From: Pisolithus tinctorius
Lineage: Eukaryota; Basidiomycota; Agaricomycetes; Boletales; Pisolithaceae
DNA length: 64,000 nucleotides
Direction: 5' to 3'
NCBI GenBank assembly: GCA_024663395.1
Contig: JANFAH010000003.1
Coordinates: 62,001 to 126,000, forward strand
Shown here: positions 46,922 through 58,831 of the stretch, in pieces
Numbering within the stretch: the first letter of the stretch is position 1
Layout of the letters: every line of letters begins with the position of its first letter
The notes under the pieces: generated by a model
Told to the model about the DNA's origin: nothing
Seen by the model: only the letters and a program-made list of their open reading frames with translations
The model's database searches: none
Translations under genes and position numbers: made by a program

Positions 46922-48060
46922 TTATATTGCATGAGACACAAAGTTGTCCCAGAGGTTGAAGCCTCTCTGCAAGCTGAGTGTGCAACCTGGCATTTGGAAG
47001 ATGAAATCAAGCCCACTTCTTGATACATGGAAAAGGTTGTCTGGGCCTGAGAATAGTGCAATGGCAGCACCTTCATCACCATGGGGAAGGATCAAGGTCT
47101 TGGAATGTTTATGAAGCAGGATGGGCATGCCATGGATATCAAATGCAGGGAGAGGCAAGATGTAGTGAGTGCTGGTAGCATGACTGAGCATGTCTTTGAT
47201 GTCATCTGGCATGGGCCACACTGCAGTAGCATCCTCTGATGCATGCAGATGAGAGCCCTGATCATGAAGAAATGGTGACCCTCACCATTCTGGGCAATGC
47301 TGTCAGGGTCATTGTCATTGTCCTTTTTCTATGTTTAAGATGGTGTCATGAGATACAGTCAAGCCTTTGCTTGCAGGATTGCAAGAACATGTACAGTGAA
47401 CAAAGCATGGCTGAGACAGATGCAAGGCATGCCACAACTCTCTCAGACAGATGAGAGGAGGGTCTCTCCCCTTTTTCAAGGGCACAAGCTTCTCCAATGA
47501 CCTGATATTCAAGATGATGTGGGGAAAGTCTGTTGTGTGAAGCTATATACAGCATCACACTGCATGGCCAGAAGGTTGCATGTGAGTTTGGCCTCTGAAA
47601 ATTCATGGCTGAATGCATTCCTGGGTTGTAACCACCCTTGGGAGCCATGAAGAAACCTTGATGGTCAATTTCAAAGATGCCACTGAGCACCAACTCTGTG
47701 ACATTGTCAGAGTTGCCTTTCACAATGGTGATGTCACCAGTGGTGCCACTGAAGAAAAACTTAGCATGACTGGCCAAATTTGGCATGGCAATGTAAATTG
47801 CCAATGTACTGTCTTTGAGATTTCCAGTACAGATGCTGAAGATGGAGGAGAGTTGTGGCTAACAATCAATGACAACACATCAGTGTGGTCTGTGGTGACA
47901 TATTGACATCCCCAGATGATGAGCTGTGAAGGGGGATCAAAGCAGACATGTGTCCTGATGGGGGCTCTGTGCAAAGAGTAGATTTCCCCCCCCCCCCCCT
48001 TAACAGGGCGGCCTGCATTTAAAGCCTTTGGAATAGGGGCCCACATGATGGACATGCAAT
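46922..48060 (-). pseudogene. Unrecognised minus-strand coding remnant
   Basis: Three overlapping minus-strand stretches look protein-like. 48055-47720: MSIMWAPIPKALNAGRPVKG and CFDPPSQLIIWGCQYVTTDH. 47804-47346: FFFSGTTGDITIVKGNSDNV and ELVLSGIFEIDHQGFFMAPK. 47221-46922: HYILPLPAFDIHGMPILLHK. A C13 run near 47986-47998 marks a probable frame slip. No family recognised. It may be one decayed gene running 48060 to 46922, upstream of and opposite to the Helitron. Confidence 0.35.
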
Positions 48061-48728
48061 AAAGAGGAGTTCATCGAAGGACATTACCAAGCACACAAGG
48101 TATTACTGAAGTCACAGGGAAGATGACCAACATCTGGGGACACCTGACATGACAGGAACTGTATGACTGCCTTCCAGCAGGCATGATGCTGAAGCATTTG
48201 TGAACATGGGTGCAATTGCATCCCATGATTGATCTGTTACTGCTGAATATGCATGAGGTGATCCAAACAGCAGCTACCATGAAGAAAGGAGGTGCAGTTG
48301 AGTGCAAGCATAAAGTGAAGGAGAACCAACAGGAGTGATGGCCTGGCAAACAGCACCAAAAGATGGAAGATGTTGGTGTGAGGGAATGTGATGGTGAAGT
48401 GCATGACTCACATCACAATACATCCACACAATATATGCAGTTGCCAACAGCTTGAACAACAGTAACACAGCATCACAGCCTTCATCAATGCTGCCCAATA
48501 ATGAGGCACTTGCAAACATGGTGTGTGTTATCTGTGTGCATGAGCTACTGTGTAAAGAAGGTAAGTCAGGGTACAAGATGAAACAAGCAGATCTGACAGC
48601 ATTAGCAGGCGACTGGTGGTCATGAAAGACCTCCCCAACCTTCGATGTCATTCTGACCCCAGCCAATGCACATCCAGTGTGCAAGTTGTGGGATGGCCTT
48701 CTCATAGACAGCTCGCATATAGTGGCAG

Positions 48729-49529
48729 ATGGGAAAGGCTGGGTATGCCATGATGTCAGCAAGCCATGCATGCAGATCAGATGCCCAAATATGCACTGAA
48801 CACCTGTGGATTGGCAAGGTACCATTGGCACTGTGCAAGCTCAACTTTGTCGAGACCTTGTTAGTCATGTGTCACTATCCACAGTGCTATGTATTCAAGT
48901 TATATCCAAGAGAGGCCCTTCACTCTCAAAACCTGTGCCATTTGCAATGTGCCATGGCAGGGAATGTGACACTGTATGAAGTTAATGTCACGACTGTTGT
49001 GGATATGATCAAAGGGAGATTGATGACACAGACTGTCCAGATGTTGAGCAGTGCCTTGGCAATCACATTGGTGGGGACAAAGCATCTGCCTACAGATTGG
49101 CTGTCTTGCATGTTTCAAGTTCAACAGGATGTAGTAATTGAGGCACTGAAATGGCTGCAAGCAAACAATGAGAACTATAGCAATGTCATGGTATCCCATG
49201 ACTGTGTCATGACTCTGCCAGAGGATGGCATACCTTCAGAAATTGAGGTGATGATTTGATATCAAGATAGCAAGGAGGCAGCAGTTAGGGAGAGAGAGGG
49301 GTACACAATGACTGACTACACGGTGGACAATGGTAAGACATCAGCATTTAATGACCTCATCAGAAATGGGCATGACATATGTTCTACAGCAGAAATAGAC
49401 GCAGAGAATGATGTACCAATGGCAGATGAGGACTGTGAACAAAGTACAGAGGTTGGTGACACCAATGGTGCACCTGTGAGTGAAGGTATGTCTGGGAAAC
49501 ATGTGAAGCAAACAGTGACATCATCCATA
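48729..49529 (+). pseudogene. Helitron N-terminal DUF6570-like region
   Basis: Reads WIGKVPLALCKLNFVETLLV (about 48807), then VQMLSSALAITLVGTKHLPT, VQQDVVIEALKWLQANNENY, VMVSHDCVMTLPEDGIPSEI, stop at 49257-49259, then a second piece with an acidic stretch (STAEIDAENDVPMADEDCEQ). The G-x-VP…LNFVE and 'EALKWL…NY' pattern is typical of Agaricomycete Helitron open frames. Following 49573-49803 (HNPLGTAFPVLFPYSRVLS) is the conserved N-P-x-x-FPxLFPYG segment that precedes Rep. Confidence 0.75.
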
Positions 49530-49936
49530 TGAGACAGATAATGGAGATGTTACCCTGTTACATGTCCTTGGAGTGGCAGATCTTGAGCAGACCAGGGTGC
49601 CCACTTCTGAGTTGATGGCCCAGGCACATGCCAATTTCAATGATAACACCCAGGAAGGTGGATATGTTGTGCACCATGGCAATACACCAATCAATAACTT
49701 CCCCCCATCAACACAGTCACACATGATGCACAATCCTCTTGGCACTGCATTCCCAGTGCTGTTTCCCTACAGCAGGGTGCTATCAAGGCTGAACATCCAG
49801 TGAATCTTAGTCTGTGTGAACATTGTAAATGGGCAATGCAGTATCATGATTGTCGATTTGCAACACACCATTCATTTCCATTCATGGTCTTCACCCTTAT
49901 GCAAAGCAAGAGACCATGTGATCCACACATCTTCAA

Positions 49937-51502
49937 ATGAGGCAGAAGGACTTTGAATGCAATATGCTTGCCTTGTCATCTATCAGAGTGGCAGATCTAA
50001 AGCAGGCAGCAGCAGAGGAGACATGGCATGAGCTGATCAGTAATGCTCAAGTGCAGGCCCTGCACTGTCATGTCATGGCAGTGAATGGATGTGTGATCAG
50101 CTCAGATAACACACAGGCCAGCTATCACAGCATGATCTGGGTACCTGTCTAATGCTTGGAAGGCCCTCACTTTGGTTGACTATAAATCCTGTTGACATCC
50201 ATGACCCTATCACACAGGTTTTTGCAGGTGAAAACATGGATTTGAATGATTTCAACCTGCACCTCAGCCCTGATAGCAACTGACATGCTGAGAACATCAC
50301 TGCAAATCCTTATGCAGCAGCTTGATACTTTCATTTCATCAATTCACACCATTTTAGAGACCCTCTTTGTATCTGCAACACAGGCATAAGGTCCACAGCC
50401 AGGTGTGTAGAAATATCTGTAGGCTACCTCAGTAGTGAACAAACTACTGAGTGTATTAATGTACCTGTAGGCTAATACAGGATGTCAGTTATAGTAGAAT
50501 ACTTGTAATATAAACAGACTTACCCTCAGTAGTGAACAAACTACTGAGGGAATACTAGTAGAAAATACTACAAGTAGGTGCACTATTTCAGCTCATGTAA
50601 GCAGCCAAATCATCACACAGTGGTCAAGTACCACAGGGGCACTTTATGTTCCCACAAGGTGGGCATGCTTGGATGGGTGGCAGGTTACTTTGGGGTGGTG
50701 GAGGCACAGGGGAGGGGAACACTTCATGTTCATATGCTCTTGCGGCTTGTGAACACTCTGAATGCTAACAAAATGCAGGCATTGTTGCAACAAGAGTCTT
50801 TCTGGGATACCATCCATAACTATATTTGCACAAATATCCATGCACATCTCAATGTCCTGAAAACAATGCCCTGAGCTCCTCAGCTCACATATTCACAACT
50901 GCATGATCCATGTACTGCAGGGTGGTGACAGTGCACCCATGAGATTGAGCAACAATTGGTTAGGTCCCAGCAACTTCATACATGCTCCAGAGTGACATGT
51001 CTTCATGTCACACATGATGGACTGGTTTGCAAATGAAGAGCACCCTGGCCACTGAGTGGTGACAACTACATGGACAAGCAGGGAACTGGGGTCCATGGCA
51101 GACACTATGGAGTATAAATGCATACTGCCCAGCCTTGCTGATGACAATGTGGTGCAAACAATGACCTCAAAATCAACACCAACAGTGTGGACACTAAAGA
51201 TGTCATGTTCTATATCACTGCATATGCCACCAAAAAAACAGAAGAAAAGTCACAACCTTTCTGCATTAATGGCATCAGCACTGCCCTATCATATAAATAA
51301 CCCAAAGTACAATGACATGCATGAATGCAACCACCTGTTGACATACTGCTGTATCAATGTGATCAACTGTGAAGCTGAATTGTCAGGACCACAGGTCATA
51401 TCGTACCTCAGTTATGGTGACACCTTTACATTGCACAATTATGCAGCTTTGTACACAGGGCCATTATTCAGCACAATAAAAGAGTTGTATCCAAGTTCTT
51501 GA
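49937..51502 (+). pseudogene. Helitron Rep (Helitron-like N domain)
   Basis: Includes ETWHELISNAQVQALHCHVM, then in another frame TINPVDIHDPITQVFAGEN (about 50185-50235) and YFGVVEAQGRGTLHVHMLLR (about 50688-50745), the catalytic-region motif GRGTLHxHMLL with the HxH motif. Last block: KKQKKSHNLSALMASALPYH, CEAELSGPQVISYLSYGDTF, NYAALYTGPLFSTIKEL, ending at 51502. Rep nicks and joins DNA in rolling-circle transposition. A short insertion with two hairpins lies inside (about 50400-50580). Confidence 0.8.
50400..50580. repeat. Small insertion with two identical 24-nt hairpins
   Basis: CTCAGTAGTGAACAAACTAC… occurs at 50428-50451 and 50525-50548 as a self-complementary 24-mer with a 9-bp stem and 6-nt loop. 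The units are 97 bp apart. The sequence interrupts the Helitron Rep reading between the …LETLFV and …VKYHRG segments. It looks like a tiny non-autonomous insertion; ends not resolved. Confidence 0.6.
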
Positions 51503-52679
51503 TGGCATCCACAGAAAGGTCTGCAAAACTGTCACCAGCATGGCATGATGGAATGCATACTGACATATGTGTGTAAGCAGGTACTCATACCCCTCAACAG
51601 GTCACAATGACATCTGCTCAAACAGTGATGACAACAACGATGTTGTCACATTACTGTGCAGTTGGCAAGGGGAGCTATACACATGCTCCCAAATGCAGGA
51701 CTATCTCCAACATGGTGCAGAATTGGATGATCTATTGCTTCTTGCATTTGTGTGTGATACATAGGAGGAACAATACTCTGCAACAGATGTGAACCACAAT
51801 CAGTGAACATCTCCAACCAAGGGATGGCCTGCACACAAGCACTCACCTTACCATGATGATCACCCCAAAGCACAGTCACATCACTGTGTTTGTCATGCCA
51901 AAGGACATAATACCCTGCCCCAAATAGTTGGGCCATGGCTGCCCTGCCACAATGACAGCAGCACCTATGATTTCTACTGCACATGTATGTTGGTGTTGTT
52001 AAAGCCATGGCAAATAGGAGCCAGTCTGAAGAGCAGTGATGAGGATGGAGTGAGGCCTTCAAACATTTGGAGGCCTCCAATACACCATGGGAGATACATG
52101 TGTTGGCCAGCTTGCAATACTATTATGACTCGAAAATGGCCTGTGAAACAGCATCAATACCAGGTGAAGCACAACAATGCACTTGCTGGTAGGAGATCAT
52201 CAACTGGCAGACATTGTTGATGATTCCTTTGAGGACAGATTGGAATCAAGGACTGGACAGCAAGTCTCTCAGAGACCAATCTTGCCACATTCAAACACAA
52301 TCAACTTTCCTGCTTGAGAGCAGGCACACACTAAGCAGGCTATTGCCATAGTGCTGCAGTATGGGGTGTTCACTGCAAGTGGTTCAACACAAGCCATCAG
52401 TGAATTATTCCTGTGAGTGGCCATGGGAAGAGGACATACCTCAACTGGAACATTGGATGGTTGCAATGGGATCCATGTTGGACTGTGTACCTGGTAGCCA
52501 GATGGAGATGTCAGAGCAGGATATGGACCATGGCAATGTGGGTGGATAAACAATGGCATGACAGGCCCCCAAGTAGGAGGTGCCTATGTGCTTGCACAAC
52601 TCACCACTGTGGAGACATCACTCAAGCCTAACAATGTTGAGGATTTGTTAGATGATCAATGGTGAGCCTATGACATTAT

Positions 52680-53287
52680 CAATTGGCACTTACAGCAGTT
52701 TGTCATGGGAAGGTATCTGGATCAATTGTGTATGATCATACCTGGCAAAGGCAGTGTTGGGAAATCAAGGACAATTCAAACAATCCCAGAGAATTTTGCT
52801 CATTGGGGTATACAAGGGATGCTTGTGAAAGTGGCATACACTGGCATTGCTGCCTCAGTGATTGATGGGAAGACATTGCACAACATATGTATGGTCACTC
52901 ATAGTGATTGATGCAGCAGCTGACATCAGGGTGACAGGCATGATACCACTGAATGGCAGTAAACAATCAGCTCAATCAATGAAAAGACTAGAGGAATACT
53001 GGCAAGACAAAAGCTATCTTAGCATTGACGAAATGTCGATGGTCTCTCAAGCTTTGTTGGCCAAAGTGTCCAACATCAGATGTCACACATAAACAGGCAC
53101 AGATGCCATGTCAACAGACCATCTGTTCAGGGGGGTGAACATTATTCTGGTAGGAGACTTTCATCAACTCCCACTGGTGGCCACAAAAGCATCTGCACCA
53201 TTATTTTTGCCATGTCAAGTGGAAAAGGATAAACATGAGGAACTTGTGGGTTGACATATTTATGAACAGTTTGACATTGTCATGTGC
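52680..53287 (+). pseudogene. Helitron PIF1-type helicase, C-terminally cut
   Basis: Walker A IPGKGSVGKSRTIQTIPENF (about 52738-52797), then VKVAYTGIAASVIDGKTLHN, KRLEEYWQDKSYLSIDEMSM (Walker B-like DEMSM), then, in another frame, VNIILVGDFHQLPLVATKAS (about 53140-53200) and a last EEL…HIYEQFDIV. The reading is cut at 53287 by the 1.8-kb repeat. Between Rep and helicase (51830-52200) a block with HDDHPKAQSH and MLVLLKPWQIGASLKSS also fits Helitron proteins. Confidence 0.82.
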
Positions 53288-55065
53288 TGTCACACACCAA
53301 AGGTGTTGTGGACATGGTTACAGCTGACTCTGCCTAACTTGTTGACAAGTTGCATGCAATGCCCATGCCATGCAGATGAAGACTAAAGGCCTCATGCATA
53401 GAAAGACTGCTGGACATGAGCAGTCATCCTTTGCACAAGAACAAGTTGTCAGTGCTAAAGAGAAAAGAGGAAGCAAGTTAGGTGTGCATTAAAGGTTTTT
53501 AGTGCCCATGTATGGCATTCTGGTTTTCATTGTATCTCCACCATTTCCAAAGATATCAACTCCATTCTCACACTTGCTTAAAGTGCTCAGCCATGCAATT
53601 CTGCCTTCCAAATTTGGAGAGGATCATCACAACCTACACATTTCTACAGCACTCCATCCATCAGATGCTCATTTTGCTAGGTCCATCAATCATGGGAGAC
53701 AGTGGCTATGTATATCTGCCAGGCATTCCCACCAGCTTCTGTCCTGAAGCCCCCTGGTTCATCCCATCATTGTCAGCCCTGTCTTGTCCCATGCAGCTTG
53801 GTCAGCATGTTCTCCTTGTCAGTATGACTTCCCAGAAGGACATTCTTTGGTCACCTCAGGTCTGTCACTCAGTTAGAAAGGTCTTATGTGGTTGTTTCAG
53901 TCTCCCCAGTTGATGAAGCATATGGATCATTCCTCCCTGCTCCCTGCACCATCTTTATTCCAATCTCATCCATCATTCTCCCCACATTGCAACAGCTGCA
54001 GCATAATCTACTGTTCTCCAGCCTCCCTGATCACATTCATGATGAGTATGACATGCATCTTGCCTTCTTACTGCAAGATCCAGCAGAAGATGTCCCCCCT
54101 TCTCCTCCTCCTCCATCAGAGCCCTGTCCATGAAGTTTTTGTTAACTTTGCTGAGAGGATGAAAGGGTGGGAGATGCAATCACTTATGCTCCCATTGCCC
54201 CACAGACCCCCAATGCCCTAGCCCCTTTGATGCCTGACTCATGCCCTTCAATTCTGGAATTAATACTTCCCTGTCTGCAAACACTGACCATCTGTCATGC
54301 CATCTTTGGATCTAGAGATGTCTCCACTGAGATCTGACTTGCATTGCCACCCCCTAATGTGATATCAGTGTGCTTACTCAGTTTCTGACTCCATTTGACT
54401 CATTCTGTGATATTTTGACTGTCCTTGACTCATTTATTGCCAATACTTACCAATCTTCTTTGCTTGCTTACTTTTCATTTCTTGCTTACTCATCATGATT
54501 ACTCAGTCCTTACTCATTACTTACCAAGTGTTTGTGGCTTGTTTGTCACAAGCTGTGCTCCCCCCACAGTATATAAACCCCCAATGTACTTAGCTACAAC
54601 CCCCAAGCAATCAAGAAGCAGTCCAGCAGTCAGTTCAGTGCATAACTTGTCATTGACAGTTGAGGCTCATTGGAAGAGTCTATCTGTCTTCATTCATATC
54701 ATTGGTAGTTGAGGCTCCATGAAGGGGTCTATCTACCTCCATCATTTATCTGAAGCTTTATCCCCATGCTGAGTCAGCAAGTTTGCTTAGTCATCCATTC
54801 ACTCCTGTGTAACTCATCATTGACTTGCACCAGGAGCATGTCCTATCAAAGTCCATTACTCCCAAGTACTTTCAGCTGAACACCTTCACTCTGTTCAGCA
54901 TCCTGTCATGACCATGCATTCATCCTGCATCATCACTAACTCTGCACCTTTTTCTGCCAGTCATTTGCTCACTCTGCACCAACTCTGCCCACCTTCTATC
55001 ATCTATGAACCATCTCCACTCTGACTGCTGTCGGACTTGTGTTGCTCTCCTACTGGACCAGGTGG
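53288..55065 (+). repeat. Long LTR-like repeat, copy 2 (3'-truncated)
   Basis: Starts TGTCACACACCAAAGGTG at 53288 and runs parallel to copy 3 for its length, with blocks such as TGGAATTAATACTTCC near 54257 and AGTATATAAACCCCC near 54569. It lacks the terminal …TTTGACTCACA and is followed directly by copy 3. Together with copy 3 it interrupts the Helitron helicase. Confidence 0.75.
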
Positions 55066-56923
55066 TGTCACACACCAAAGGTGTTGTGGACATGGTTACA
55101 GCTGACTCTGCCTAACTCATCGACAAGTTGTGCACAATGCCCATGCATGCAGATGAAGACTAAAGGCCTCATGTGTAGAAAGACTGTCAGATGTTAACAG
55201 TCATCCTTTGCACAAGAACGAGTTGTCAGTGCTAAAGAGAAAAGAGGAAGCGAGTTAAGCACACATTAAAGGTTTTTAGTGCCCATGTATGGCATTCCAG
55301 TTTTTGTCATATCCCCACCATTTCCAAAGATATCAACTCCATTCTCACACTTGCTTAAAGTGCTCAGCCCCACAATTCTTCCTTCCAAATTTGGAGAGGA
55401 TCCTCACACCCTACACATTTCTACAGCACTCCATCCATCAGATGCTCATTTCACTAAGTCCATCAATCATGGCCACCTCTTCATCAATCATCTTGCTTGT
55501 CTCATTTGCCAGAGACAATGGCTACATATATCTGCCAGGCATTCCCACCAGCTTCCATCCTGAAGCCCCCTGGTTCATCCTGTTGTTGTCAACCCCACCT
55601 CATCCCATGCAGCTTGGTCAGCATGTTCTCCTTGTCAGTATGACTTCCAGAAGGACATTCTTTGGTCACCTCAGGTCTGTCACTTGGTTAGAAAGGTCTT
55701 ATGTGGTTGTTTCAGTCTCCCCTCTTGATGAAGCATATGGATCGTTCCTCCCTGCTCCCTGCACCATCTTTATTCCAATCTCATCCATCATTCTCCCCAC
55801 ATTGTGACAGCTGCAGTATGGTCTACTGTTCTCCAGCCTCCCTGATCGCATCCATGATGAGTATGATGTGCATCTTGCCTTCTTACTGCAAGATCCAGCA
55901 GAAGATGTCCCCCCTTCTCCTCCTCCTTCAGAGCCCTGTTCATGAAGTTTTTGTTAACTTTGCTGAGAGGATGAAAGGGTGGGAGATGTGATCATGTATG
56001 CTCCCATTGCCCCACAGACCCCCAATGCCCTAGCCCCCCCTTTGACACCTGACTCATGCCCTTCAATTCTGGAATTAATACTTCCTTATCTGGAAACACT
56101 GACCATCTGTCATGCCATCTTTGGATCTAGAGATGTCTCTGCCAAGATCTAACTTGCATCGCCACCCCCTAATGTGATATCAGTGTGCTTACTCAGTTTC
56201 TGATTCTATTTGACTCATTCTGTGATATTTTGACTATCCTTGACTCATTCATTGCCAATACTTACCAATCTTCTTTGCTTGCTTACCTTTCATTTCTTGC
56301 TTACTCATCATGATTACTCAGTCCTTACTCATTACTTACCAAGTGTTTGTGCCTTGTTTGTCACAAGCTGTGCCCCCCCCCACAGTATATAAATCCCCAT
56401 GTACTTAGCTACCCAGAAGCAATCCACAAGCAATCAGAAGCCATTCACTCAGCAGTCAGTTCAGTGCCTATCTCATTGTCAACAGCTGAGGCTCCACGAA
56501 GGGGTCTATCTGTCATCATTCATATACTTGGTAGTTGAGGCTCATTCAGAAGAGTCTATCTGCCATCCTTCATCATCTGATGCTTCCTCTTAGTCAGCAG
56601 TCTTGCTTAGTCATCCCTCCACTCCTGCATAACTTGCCAACAACTTGTGCCAGGAGCACATTTTATCGAAGTCCACTATTCAAGAAGTCCTTTCAGCTGA
56701 ACACCTTCACTCTGTTCAGCATCCCCCATCCAGTCATCACTCATTCATCTGCTCTTGTGTAACTTGTCAACAACTTGTGCCAGGAGCACCTCCACTTGAA
56801 GTCTCCCCCACTTTAGGTTTCTCTGCCCTCCAGGTTCCATGGAGGTAAACCACCACTTGCTCATATTTGTCTTTGGTGTTGGTTTTGGTTGGTTTTCACC
56901 ACCTTTCCACACTTTGACTCACA
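55066..56923 (+). repeat. Long LTR-like repeat, copy 3 (about 1.86 kb, full)
   Basis: Starts TGTCACACACCAAAGGTG and ends CACACTTTGACTCACA at 56923, the same ends as copy 1. The offset from copy 2 is 1778 bp. TATATAAATCC near 56386 and a following AGAAGC/CAGCAG-rich stretch would fit an LTR TATA box and transcription start. No internal retroelement sequence separates copies 2 and 3. Confidence 0.75.
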
Positions 56924-56946
56924 GCAGACCATTCTTTGAGGGGTCA

Positions 56947-57478
56947 TGTGACTACCCTTGGACTTCTCCCTGACAGCATGTGCACCACATGGTCCAGCAT
57001 CTGGACTGTTTCCTTTTCTGGATGTTCTATGTTACCCATTCATATGTCCTCCATCTACCCTTCATTCATTGTCTAGGAAGTTTTTACTTGAAAATTTCTG
57101 AGTCTCCATATGTCAGTTCTGATTCCAGTTACTGTACCTCTGTAGTAGTATAAAAGCATGTATCATACTCCACCATTCCTCAGTACAAATATCAACTTAG
57201 TTCCTACTCCTTCTGTCTCTGACCTCTGTCTGTCAGAGTTACCTCCAACTCTCTGTTTGTACTCTCCCTCTGAAATACCAGGGCTGAGATCATGCAAGGG
57301 GGTAGTGCATGAGCTAAACCTGATGCCCTTACTCTGCTCTGCCCTTGCTTCAGTGGTCTTTGTTCCTGCCAACACTCCACTAGTTGGAGTCCTGCTTCCC
57401 TGTGTCAGACTTGCTTCCAAACCACTCTCTAGACCTTGTTTAGCATCAGAGTTGGTCGGAGTAGGCCCAGACTTGACA
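56947..57478 (+). repeat. Probable 5' LTR of gypsy B
   Basis: The right end is supported: CCCAGACTTGACA followed by GTATATTT, matching gypsy A's LTR/internal junction. The left end (TGTGACTACCC near 56947) is a guess from the TG rule and the expected length. AGTATAAAAGC near 57147 fits a TATA box. Confidence 0.55.
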
Positions 57479-57901
57479 GTATATTTGTACTCACACTTGT
57501 ATGATCTTGTTTTCTGTCCTCTGAAAAACTTACACTGTTATGAGAACTCGAGCTCAATCTTGAAGAGAGGTTGCTGAGAACCTCACTGTAGTGCTAGCTA
57601 ATCCATGTTGACTCCTTTCCACTGTCAAACAGTTCCAATCTTTCTCCACTCAATGCCACTCTTGCGCTGAAGGTGAAAGTGCTTCACAAGCTGGTCACTC
57701 TGACCTCCACCCATCAGCCTTCCATACTCTGCCTCCTCATAACCGAGATGATGGACCTGACCCTGACCCTGATTATCCTGATGGTGATCCCAATGGTGGG
57801 GGCAGTGGTGATGGGGATGTCCCTGAAGACCTGGCTGAGCCACCAGAGGATCCCCTCATAGCTCTTGCTAGAGCTGTCCATGCACTGGGGACTCCACTCT
57901 G

Positions 57902-58831
57902 AAAACCAAAGTCTGCAAGCCTGATACCTTTGATGGCTCTGACCCCAAGAAACTCTGTGAGTTCCTCATACAATGCAAGCCGAACTTCCAAGACTGCCCT
58001 CACACATTCTGCTCTGACAGAGCAAAGGTCACCTTCACTCAGTCTTATCTCAAGGGTATGGCTCTGGCTTGGTTCAAGCCAGACCTACTAAATCCTGACA
58101 ACTATGACTGCCTGCTCTGGAAGGACAACTACCATGAGTTCTTACAAGAGCTCACAACCAATTTTGGTCCACATGATGCCATCCAACAACTCAAAAACCT
58201 CACCATGAAAGATGGTTCTTGAATTACCAAATACATTGTGGAGTTCAATCACTGGGCTTCACAAGTCAAGGACTACAGTGTCAGTGCACTCTGCCACCAC
58301 TTCTATAGCAGACTTCCAGACCTCATCAAGGATGAGATTGCTCATGTCAAAAAGCCTTCTACCCTCGCACAACTCCATGAACTCACCCAGACCATTGATG
58401 TGCACTACTGGGAGCACAAAGCAGAGATCTTGTGCACCACCAAGTCTGCCTCCAACAAGTCACAGTCTTCCAACTCCAACAGTAAACCTAAATCATCATC
58501 CTCCCCCTCTGCTCCAAAGTCTGATGCCAAGGGCAAGGGAAAACAGAAAGATCCACCCAAGTCTGATGCACCCAAGTCTGATATTGCCCATCTTCTGGGC
58601 AAGGATGGCAAACTCACCTCCGCTGAACACCAGCACAGGATGAAGAACAACCTCTGCCTCTTCTGTGGTGAGGCTGGCCACTCCACCAAGGACTGTCCCA
58701 AGTCCACCTCTCATGCAGCCAAAGCCCATGCAGCTACAGCTGGAACTCCACCTACTCCACCCACGGAGAAGGCAGAGCCAAAAATTAGTCTGCTCCTCCA
58801 GGGAGCTCACACAGCCTGGAGGAAGTGTTGA
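57902..58831 (+). pseudogene. Gypsy B gag with zinc knuckle
   Basis: KVCKPDTFDGSDPKKLCEFL, VTFTQSYLKGMALAWFKPDL, then MKDGS and TGA (58220-58222) before ITKYIVEFNHWASQ, LPDLIKDEIAHVKKPSTLAQ, a Ser/Lys-rich linker, and knuckle CLFCGEAGHSTKDC near 58650-58690. The stop sits where Arg is expected before ITKY. The frame ends at 58831 and overlaps the pol frame (open from about 58665 in the +1 frame), so the original gag-pol join may have used frame shifting or may simply be decayed. Confidence 0.82.

Larger units (their letters stand above)
48729..53287 (+). mobile_element. Helitron (Rep/helicase), decayed and truncated
   Basis: Rolling-circle DNA transposon with N-terminal DUF6570-like region, Helitron-like N/Rep region and PIF1-type helicase, in that order. 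Frames and stops alternate throughout and CpG is scarce. The helicase reading ends abruptly at 53287, where the 1.8-kb repeat begins, and no continuation is found after 56923. The 5' TC end and 3' hairpin/CTRR end were not found, so only the coding core is delimited. Confidence 0.88.

Noticed and set aside
47986..47998. C13 run as a functional signal
   Set aside because: More likely a slippage-prone homopolymer in decayed sequence, and a likely site of sequence error.
58665..58831. Programmed +1 frameshift between gag and pol in gypsy B
   Set aside because: The overlap fits the idea, but the element has other frame slips and no slippery site or stem-loop could be supported.
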